Source: Ignavibacteriales bacterium
GTDB taxonomy: Bacteria > Bacteroidota > Ignavibacteria > Ignavibacteriales > Melioribacteraceae
Direction of reading: 5' to 3'
DNA: 6,622 nucleotides
Assembly: GCA_020059785.1 (NCBI GenBank)
Contig: JAGVBL010000279.1
Span: 1 to 6,622 of the forward strand
A model generated the notes under the pieces. The model saw only the letters and a program-made list of their open reading frames with translations, was not told the origin of the DNA and made no database searches. Made by a program: the position numbers and the translations under genes. This document shows, piece after piece, positions 1-4,531 of this stretch (positions are counted from its first letter, which is position 1; every line of letters starts with the position of its first letter).

Positions 1-1090
1 AGTACTCGGTTATCATTCCAATTAAAATTCCAGCCGCTAATCCTATAAGTGTTGAATAGAAAATTCCAATGCTTGTATAATTAAAACCATCGAATGTCCA
101 GCTTTCCGGTAATAGATTTGTAATAATGAAGTAAGATGCAACAACCATTAAGCCGGCGGCTAAAAATTCACCAGTGTTCAATGCTTTTTGAGGATTGCCG
201 CCTTCTTTCACTTTCACAAAAAATGCTCCAACAATAGATAAAATAATTCCTGTTCCGGCCAATATTAGTGGAAGAATAACAGCTTCTAATCCTACTTCAG
301 GAACTTCCGGGCTAGCGAAGATTGCTCCAAGAACCATTGTACCCACAATTGCACCAACAAACGATTCGAATAAGTCGGCACCCATTCCGGCAACATCTCC
401 TACGTTATCTCCAACATTATCAGCAATAACGGCGGGGTTTCGCGGATCATCTTCAGGAATCCCTTCGTAAACTTTTCCGGCCAAATCGGCACCAACATCT
501 GCAGCTTTAGTATAAATTCCGCCGCCAACTCTTGCAAATAATGCAATGGAAGAAGCTCCAAGCGAAAATCCTGAAATTACATTTATTATTCTTCCAAGTT
601 CAAAAGTATTGTTTACATCCCAGATGTTTGAATAGAGTAGTAATAAACTGCCGAGTCCAAGAATTCCTAAACCGACCACATTCATACCCATTATAGAGCC
701 GCCTGAAAATGCAATCTGAAGTGCTGCGCCTAAACTTTTTCTAGCAGCATTTGTAGTTCTAACGTTTGCTTTTGTAGCTGCCATCATTCCTAAAAATCCG
801 GCAAGTGCAGAACTAAAAGCTCCTCCAATAAAGGAAACTGCAATTAACCAGGATGAATCTTCTCTTCCATAATTCGAAACGCCAAGTAATAGAGCAATTG
901 CAAGAACGAATAAGAGTAAAACTTTATATTCGGTTTTTAAGAATGCAATAGCACCTTCGCGAATATAATTCGAGATTTCAATCATTCTTTCATTGCCGGG
1001 TTCCTGTTTTGAAATCCAGGCATTTTTTAAGTAAGAATAAATTAGTGCTGCAATTCCAAAGAGAGGAATAATATATATTAACCAGATCAT
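1..1090 (-). CDS. hppA: Membrane-bound ion-translocating pyrophosphatase, N-terminal half (3' end outside window)
   Basis: My own translation of the minus strand from ATG at 1090 stays open to position 1 (363 residues), roughly half of a family member of about 700 residues. The enzyme is an integral inner-membrane protein that hydrolyses PPi to phosphate and pumps H+ or Na+. Seen directly: hydrophobic segments from residue 2 onward, YTKAAD at 193-198, D198 and D202 of the first acidic motif, PEDDPRNP at 212-219, and DNVGDNVGD at 224-232 with D224, D228 and D232 as Mg-PPi ligands. DLFESF at 239-244 follows, where E242 matches the gate glutamate of helix 6. One oddity is KVYEG at 206-210, where the family normally has KVE. 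The start is supported by AGGAG at 1097-1101, six bases upstream. It is the last visible gene of the operon, 9 bp after pth. The K+-dependence motif (GNTTAA or GNTTKA) and the C-terminal half lie off the edge, so cation type cannot be settled here. Confidence 0.96.
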   Translation of the reverse strand, partial: MIWLIYIIPLFGIAALIYSYLKNAWISKQEPGNERMIEISNYIREGAIAFLKTEYKVLLLFVLAIALLLGVSNYGREDSSWLIAVSFIGGAFSSALAGFLGMMAATKANVRTTNAARKSLGAALQIAFSGGSIMGMNVVGLGILGLGSLLLLYSNIWDVNNTFELGRIINVISGFSLGASSIALFARVGGGIYTKAADVGADLAGKVYEGIPEDDPRNPAVIADNVGDNVGDVAGMGADLFESFVGAIVGTMVLGAIFASPEVPEVGLEAVILPLILAGTGIILSIVGAFFVKVKEGGNPQKALNTGEFLAAGLMVVASYFIITNLLPESWTFDGFNYTSIGIFYSTLIGLAAGILIGMITEY

Positions 1091-1096
1091 TTTAAT

Positions 1097-1101
1097 CTCC
1101 T
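1097..1101 (-). promoter_or_regulatory. Shine-Dalgarno of hppA overlapping pth stop codon
   Basis: The minus strand reads AGGAG here, six bases before the hppA ATG. It shares bases with the TAG stop of pth (1100-1102), so ribosomes terminating on pth sit on the hppA ribosome binding site. Translational coupling is the natural inference. Confidence 0.8.
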
Positions 1102-1711
1102 AATTAAGCTCTTCTACTGAGTTGTTTTGATCATCAGTTTTTAATTTTTTTTGTTTGCTGAAATAATCGAGCATCGATTTATAGCCGCCTGTTATAAAAT
1201 GAAAAATCAAATCAATGGAAAAGTTTATGCCTTCATTAATAACCTTTATTTCGTCTCCGGAAAATTTATCGAGCACATAACCGGCAAGTCTCCCTTTTTC
1301 AAATTTATTACCGACACCAAATCTTAGCCGGGGGAAATTATCATTTTCTAAATAATAAATAATCGATTTTAAACCGTTATGACCGCCATCGCTTCCACTT
1401 TGCCTTAAACGTATTTTACCTGACTCTAAGTTCACATCGTCAACAATTACTAAAATATCTTTTACATCAATCTGGTAATAAGAAATAAAATCCATTACGG
1501 CTATTCCGCTTAGATTCATATATGTAGTTGGCTTTATTAAAAAAAAATCGGAGGATAGTAAACTACCCTCCGAATACAAGTAATCTTTTTTCGAAGACTT
1601 AAAAGTAATTTTATACTTTGCAGCCAGTTCGTCTAAGATTATAAAGCCAATATTATGTCGAGTTGATTCGTATTTTTTACCGGGATTTCCCAGACCGATT
1701 ACAGCTCGCAA
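1100..1711 (-). CDS. pth: Peptidyl-tRNA hydrolase
   Basis: This cytosolic esterase frees tRNA from peptidyl-tRNA that drops off ribosomes and is normally essential. The 203 residues match the usual bacterial length of about 190-200. Family motifs visible: GLGNPG at 6-11 (N9 equals E. coli N10), TRHNIGF at 17-23 with catalytic H19, TYMNLSG at 63-69 (N66), VDDVNLESGKIRLR at 90-103 with D92 assisting the histidine, GGHNGLKS at 109-116 (N112), and PRLRFGVG at 127-134. The segment YVLDKF at 145-150 has Asp where many members have Gly (YVLGKF); this is probably neutral. The C-terminus beyond about 185 is a charged, likely disordered tail. The start codon is TTG (1709-1711), chosen because homologues begin exactly here with M-(K/R)-x-x-x-GLGNPG. 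The only Shine-Dalgarno-like stretch is GAGGA at 1723-1727, inside the end of rplY and 11 bases away, so coupled translation is likely. rplY stops 7 bp upstream. Confidence 0.97.
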   Translation of the reverse strand: MRAVIGLGNPGKKYESTRHNIGFIILDELAAKYKITFKSSKKDYLYSEGSLLSSDFFLIKPTTYMNLSGIAVMDFISYYQIDVKDILVIVDDVNLESGKIRLRQSGSDGGHNGLKSIIYYLENDNFPRLRFGVGNKFEKGRLAGYVLDKFSGDEIKVINEGINFSIDLIFHFITGGYKSMLDYFSKQKKLKTDDQNNSVEELN

Positions 1712-1718
1712 AATTCAA

Positions 1719-2366
1719 TTATTCCTCTTCTTCGGCTTGTTTGCCTTTACTAATTACTTCAGGTTCCATTTTTTCTTCAACAGCTCCTTCAATTGCTACA
1801 GCAGTTGTTTCTACCTGAGCTCTTGGCATTACTACCGAAACTATAATCACATCATCATTGTGAAGGATTTCAACATTTGTTAGAGATAAATCTTTAACGT
1901 GGACTGAATCACCAACACCAAGGTTAGCAACATTAATAGTGATATGCTCCGGTATATCTCCAGGTAAACAGGAAACATGCAATTTATGCATTGATTGCTG
2001 AAGGATTCCGCCTTCCTTAATACCTTTTGCCTGTCCTTCTACTGAAATAGGAACTTCAATTTCTATCTTCTGATCGAGCGAAATTCCAAGGAAATCAAAA
2101 TGAACTATTTTATCTGTAACCGGATCGAACTGAATATTTTTTAAAATTGTCTTCTTAGTCTCATCATTCTCAATTTCTAAATTAACAATATGTGTTTCCG
2201 AGGTATAGACAAGAGGATTTAATGATAATTCTGGAACCGAGACCGGAATCGGTTCAACACCTTTTGAGTAGAATATTCCAGGGACTTCGCCATTTTTTCT
2301 TAATTTATTGACGGCTCCTTTGGTAGATAGTATTCTTTTTTTCGCCTTGATACTTATTTCTGACAT
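1719..2366 (-). CDS. rplY: Large ribosomal subunit protein bL25, long CTC/TL5 form
   Basis: bL25 binds 5S rRNA in the large ribosomal subunit; the long form is known as CTC (general stress protein) in Bacillus and TL5 in Thermus. At 215 residues it is more than twice the 94-residue E. coli L25. Residues 1 to about 95 form the 5S-binding domain, with KLRKNGEVPGIFYSKG at 21-36 and FDPVTDKIVHFDFL at 80-93. Residues of about 100-185 form the C-terminal beta domain, with GQAKGIKEGGILQQ at 111-124, CLPGDIPEHI at 133-142 and LGVGDSVHVKDL at 149-160. The end (about 186-215) is an acidic tail finishing in four glutamates, common in this family and probably disordered. The start is ATG, with AGGAG at 2377-2381 ten bases upstream. 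It lies between prs (27 bp) and pth (7 bp), the same order as prs-ctc-pth in Bacillus. Confidence 0.97.
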   Translation of the reverse strand: MSEISIKAKKRILSTKGAVNKLRKNGEVPGIFYSKGVEPIPVSVPELSLNPLVYTSETHIVNLEIENDETKKTILKNIQFDPVTDKIVHFDFLGISLDQKIEIEVPISVEGQAKGIKEGGILQQSMHKLHVSCLPGDIPEHITINVANLGVGDSVHVKDLSLTNVEILHNDDVIIVSVVMPRAQVETTAVAIEGAVEEKMEPEVISKGKQAEEEE

Positions 2367-2376
2367 TGTTTAATAA

Positions 2377-2381
2377 CTCCT
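2377..2381 (-). promoter_or_regulatory. Shine-Dalgarno of rplY
   Basis: AGGAG on the minus strand, ten bases before the ATG at 2366, within the 27-bp gap after prs. It supports the chosen rplY start. No promoter or terminator fits in that gap, so rplY is expected to be transcribed with prs. Confidence 0.75.
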
Positions 2382-2393
2382 GATAATTAAAAA

Positions 2394-3341
2394 CTAAATT
2401 TTATCTTTATCTATTTCGAATAAAGAACTTATTGATTCATTTCTGTTTGATCTTATAATTGCTTCTGCAAATAATTCCGAAGCTGTTCTAACAATTATTT
2501 TACTACTATTGTATTCTTTAAGAGGAATACTATCAGTAACATATAAATTTTCTATATCGCTATTATTTATTTTTTCAACGGCTTCGCCGGATAGTAACGG
2601 ATGAGTAGCAATACCATAAATTTTCTTTGCACCGCTTTCCTTAAGTGTTTTAATAGCAGTAACAAATGTTCCGCCGGTATCAATTAAATCATCAACTAGT
2701 AAAATGTTTTTCCCTTTTACATTACCAATAATACTCATATACTCAACAACATTATGCTTTGCTCTGCGTTTATCAATTACAACAAAATCTGCATCAAGTT
2801 TATTTGCATAAGACCTTGCTAATTTAATTCCTCCAATATCTGGAGCAACTACAAGTAAATCTTCTGTTTTTTCTTTGAAAAGAACTGTGAAGACAGGAGA
2901 TGCATATAAGTGATCGAATGGAATATCAAAAAATCCCTGGATTTGTGCTGCATGTAAATCCATTGTAATCACTCTATCAGCACCGGCAACTGTAATCAAA
3001 TTAGCAACCAGCTTTGCAGAAATTGAAACCCTTGGCTGATCTTTTCTATCCTGTCTTGCATATCCGAAATAGGGTATTACAGCTGTAACCCTTTTTGCAG
3101 ATGCCCGTTTTGCGGCATCAAGCATAATTAATAATTCCATTAAATTTTCTGCCGGAGGATGTGTCGATTGTACAATATAGACATCTCTTCCACGGATATT
3201 ATCCTTAAATTTGACCCAGATCTCGCCATCACTGAACTTTTTATAGTCTATCTCACCTTGCCGTATATTAAGATACTGGCAAATTTTTGCAGTTAATTCA
3301 GGATTAGATCTTCCAGAAAAAATTAATGGTTCTTGTTCCAA
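2394..3341 (-). CDS. prs: Ribose-phosphate pyrophosphokinase (PRPP synthetase)
   Basis: The enzyme transfers pyrophosphate from ATP to ribose 5-phosphate, giving PRPP and AMP; PRPP feeds purine, pyrimidine, NAD, histidine and tryptophan synthesis. The 315 residues are the standard class I length. Visible motifs: FSGRSNPEL at 8-16, FSDGEIWV at 36-43, the ATP-binding RQDRK at 96-100, the metal and substrate site DLHAAQIQGFFDIP at 128-141 with H130, the catalytic flexible loop with KRR at 191-193, and the PRPP loop VDDLIDTGGT at 216-225. The start codon is TTG (3339-3341). An in-frame TAA lies only four codons upstream (3351-3353) and there is no other start between, while the distance to FSG fits the family, so TTG is the best choice. 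No Shine-Dalgarno is visible. It is the first gene of the prs-rplY-pth-hppA operon, behind the promoter candidate at 3377-3408. Confidence 0.97.
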   Translation of the reverse strand: MEQEPLIFSGRSNPELTAKICQYLNIRQGEIDYKKFSDGEIWVKFKDNIRGRDVYIVQSTHPPAENLMELLIMLDAAKRASAKRVTAVIPYFGYARQDRKDQPRVSISAKLVANLITVAGADRVITMDLHAAQIQGFFDIPFDHLYASPVFTVLFKEKTEDLLVVAPDIGGIKLARSYANKLDADFVVIDKRRAKHNVVEYMSIIGNVKGKNILLVDDLIDTGGTFVTAIKTLKESGAKKIYGIATHPLLSGEAVEKINNSDIENLYVTDSIPLKEYNSSKIIVRTASELFAEAIIRSNRNESISSLFEIDKDKI

Positions 3342-3376
3342 GACGGATTTTTAATTGTTATACAAAAAACAGACGC

Positions 3377-3408
3377 CAAATATATAGAATTAATATAGCC
3401 CAGTCAAA
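3377..3408 (-). promoter_or_regulatory. Candidate promoter of the prs-rplY-pth-hppA operon
   Basis: On the minus strand TTGACT (3402-3407) is followed after 17 bases by TATATT (3379-3384), a good housekeeping-sigma match. The same bases also read TTTG (3405-3408), 20 bases, then TATATTTG (3377-3384), which fits the Bacteroidota consensus TTTG...TAnnTTTG. Transcription would begin near 3370, leaving a leader of about 30 bases without a Shine-Dalgarno before the TTG start of prs. The position in the only sizeable gap upstream of the operon supports the call. Confidence 0.6.
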
Positions 3409-3428
3409 TCTTAAGATTACTTGCAAGT
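3407..3428. repeat. Two abutting perfect palindromes, possible operator
   Basis: AATCTTAAGATT (3407-3418, 12 bp) and ACTTGCAAGT (3419-3428, 10 bp) are each perfect palindromes and touch without a spacer. They have no loop and no following T-run in either direction, so a terminator is unlikely. Seen from the prs promoter they lie directly upstream of the -35 box and share one base with it, a typical place for a dimeric transcription factor. The role is inferred from position only. Confidence 0.45.
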
Positions 3429-3459
3429 CGATATAAATTAAGAACTTAGAGGAAAAATT

Positions 3460-4116
3460 CTATTTGAACCTTTTACTGAATAAATAAGCAACAACAACAA
3501 CTAAAACAATTAAGGCTATTATATAAATCCACGCCGGGGTTTCCTTTAATTTAAATGGACGGTATGTTGCCGATATATACTCACCGGTACCTATCTCATC
3601 TTGATAATACTGCCATGTTAATTTATTTCTTGATATCTCGGTTGCATTGTGGTTAAGAATTTCGCCGGGCAGGTAATAAATATAAGTTAGTGAAAAGTTT
3701 TTACTCTTAATTCCAAATCCGGTAGCTACTGGTGCAATGAATTGAGAAAAGATTTTTGTGTTATCCTCTCCATCTTTTATTGTTAATTTGGAATCTCTAA
3801 ATGCCGGTAATTGATTTAAGGAATCGAGACTGTTGAATTCAAAATCAACTTTACCATGAATTGTACTATCAGAATAATCTTTATAGACTTCCACGTTTTT
3901 TATTGAACTGAATGTTGAAGTAAACTCTTTGTAAACCGAATCCCTGTTGAATAATCCTAATTGATCAACAATAATCGAATCGCGTGTAGAAGTCCATTTC
4001 ATCCAGTAATGAATAAACATATTACCGGATCCGTCAGTTTTAATTGTTGTTACCTGTGTATAATTAAGGCAACCGCTTAAGAATAACAATAAAATTAGTA
4101 ATAAATTTCGTTTCAT
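3460..4116 (-). CDS. Small lipoprotein with C-terminal membrane anchor, LppM/DUF3153-like features
   Basis: The product is 218 residues with a lipoprotein signal peptide: basic MKRN, a leucine-rich core, then lipobox LSGC at 13-16, so C16 should be lipidated. The body (about 20-190) is mostly beta-strand-like. Residues 195-214 form one strongly hydrophobic segment, followed by a basic SKRFK tail that should face the cytoplasm. This puts the body in the periplasm, held at both ends on the inner membrane. The layout, the early KTDGSG at 26-31, and PGEILNHNATEISRNKLTW at 150-168 recall the LppM/DUF3153 domain (lipobox, PG...N...W pattern, C-terminal anchor). That assignment rests on my reading of the pattern and is tentative; no function can be given. 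The ATG start is fixed by the signal peptide. No Shine-Dalgarno is visible. It lies 118 bp upstream of prs on the same strand with no clear terminator between, and diverges from fmdB. Confidence 0.85.
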   Translation of the reverse strand: MKRNLLLILLLFLSGCLNYTQVTTIKTDGSGNMFIHYWMKWTSTRDSIIVDQLGLFNRDSVYKEFTSTFSSIKNVEVYKDYSDSTIHGKVDFEFNSLDSLNQLPAFRDSKLTIKDGEDNTKIFSQFIAPVATGFGIKSKNFSLTYIYYLPGEILNHNATEISRNKLTWQYYQDEIGTGEYISATYRPFKLKETPAWIYIIALIVLVVVVAYLFSKRFK

Positions 4117-4238
4117 TAATTAGCCGATTATTTTTCATATTCAATATGCGAAAATAATTAAAAACAAAGTAGAAATTTGATTTGATTTTTCAACTAACTA
4201 TTTTTGCAAGCCGATTATTCACTTTTAATTAGGTAATT
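4117..4238. promoter_or_regulatory. Divergent intergenic region with palindrome and direct repeat
   Basis: This 122-bp AT-rich spacer must hold the start signals of both the lipoprotein gene (minus) and fmdB (plus). It contains the interrupted palindrome CATATT-C-AATATG at 4136-4148 and an 11-bp direct repeat AGCCGATTATT at 4122-4132 and 4209-4219, one copy close to each gene start. I could not find a convincing promoter for the lipoprotein gene. The fmdB promoter candidate is listed separately. Confidence 0.5.
4176..4206 (+). promoter_or_regulatory. Candidate promoter of fmdB
   Basis: TTTG at 4176-4179 is followed after 19 bases by TATTTTTG at 4199-4206, matching the Bacteroidota pattern TTTG...TAnnTTTG. 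Read as a classic sigma-70 site it would be TTGATT, 16 bases, TATTTT, which is weaker. Transcription would begin about 25-30 bases before the fmdB ATG. Only short AGG (4231-4233) stands in for a ribosome binding site. Confidence 0.45.
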
Positions 4239-4478
4239 ATGCCAACATATGAATATAAATGTCTGGAATGCGGACATCAGTTTGAATTATTTCAAAAAAT
4301 AACAGAAGATCCTATAAATGAATGTCCCAATTGTAAAGGACATGTTAAAAGACTTATTGGTATGGGTGCTGGTCCGATATTTAAGGGAAGTGGATTTTAC
4401 CAGACAGATTATAAATCCAAATCATCTAAAAGTGAAACCAAGGCAGATTCTAAAAAGGAATCTAAAAAGCCTGAATAA
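4239..4478 (+). CDS. FmdB-family zinc-ribbon protein
   Basis: This small 79-residue protein begins MPTYEYKC, the hallmark start of the FmdB/CxxC zinc-ribbon family. Four cysteines in two pairs, C8-x2-C11 and C29-x2-C32, should bind one zinc ion. After the ribbon comes the conserved KGSGFYQTDY stretch (about 49-58), and then a lysine- and serine-rich tail (59-79) that is probably disordered. Family members are named after a proposed regulator of formamidase genes, but for most of them, including this one, the true role is unknown. The start is set by the family N-terminus at the ATG. It is alone on the plus strand, divergent from the lipoprotein gene, and its stop codon overlaps the T-tract of the terminator used by the convergent barrel gene. 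Confidence 0.93.
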   Translation: MPTYEYKCLECGHQFELFQKITEDPINECPNCKGHVKRLIGMGAGPIFKGSGFYQTDYKSKSSKSETKADSKKESKKPE

Positions 4479-4523
4479 AAAAAGTGGGCACACAAGTAAG
4501 TTTTAATTACTTTTCTGTGCCAC
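4477..4523 (-). terminator. Intrinsic terminator of the propeller-barrel gene, possibly bidirectional
   Basis: Outer arms GTGGGCACA (4484-4492) and TGTGCCAC (4516-4523) pair with one bulged G. Inner arms AAGTAA (4494-4499) and TTACTT (4507-4512) also pair, closing a 7-base loop. On the minus strand the hairpin is followed at once by seven T (4483-4477), making a good Rho-independent terminator 8 bases after the stop of the barrel gene. In the plus direction the tail is CTTAATTCTTAAA, so termination of fmdB there would be weaker. Confidence 0.8.
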
Positions 4524-4531
4524 CTTAATTC

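Noticed and set aside
195..470. Plus-strand open frame of 91 codons rich in Pro, Thr and Ser
   Set aside because: It lies wholly antisense to hppA, whose translation there contains the conserved PPi-binding motifs; the Pro/Thr/Ser-rich composition is what antisense of such a gene gives.
3342..3459. Terminator between the lipoprotein gene and prs
   Set aside because: The only inverted repeats are the loop-free palindromes at 3407-3428, with no T-run after them; read-through from the lipoprotein gene into prs remains possible.
4136..4170. Promoter for the lipoprotein gene on the minus strand
   Set aside because: TTTG near 4167-4170 has no good partner at the right distance; TATTGA and TATTGAAT are poor matches to either consensus.
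4318..4506. Plus-strand open frame of 62 codons overlapping fmdB
   Set aside because: It is a shifted frame of fmdB, lacks recognisable motifs, and runs into the terminator hairpin.
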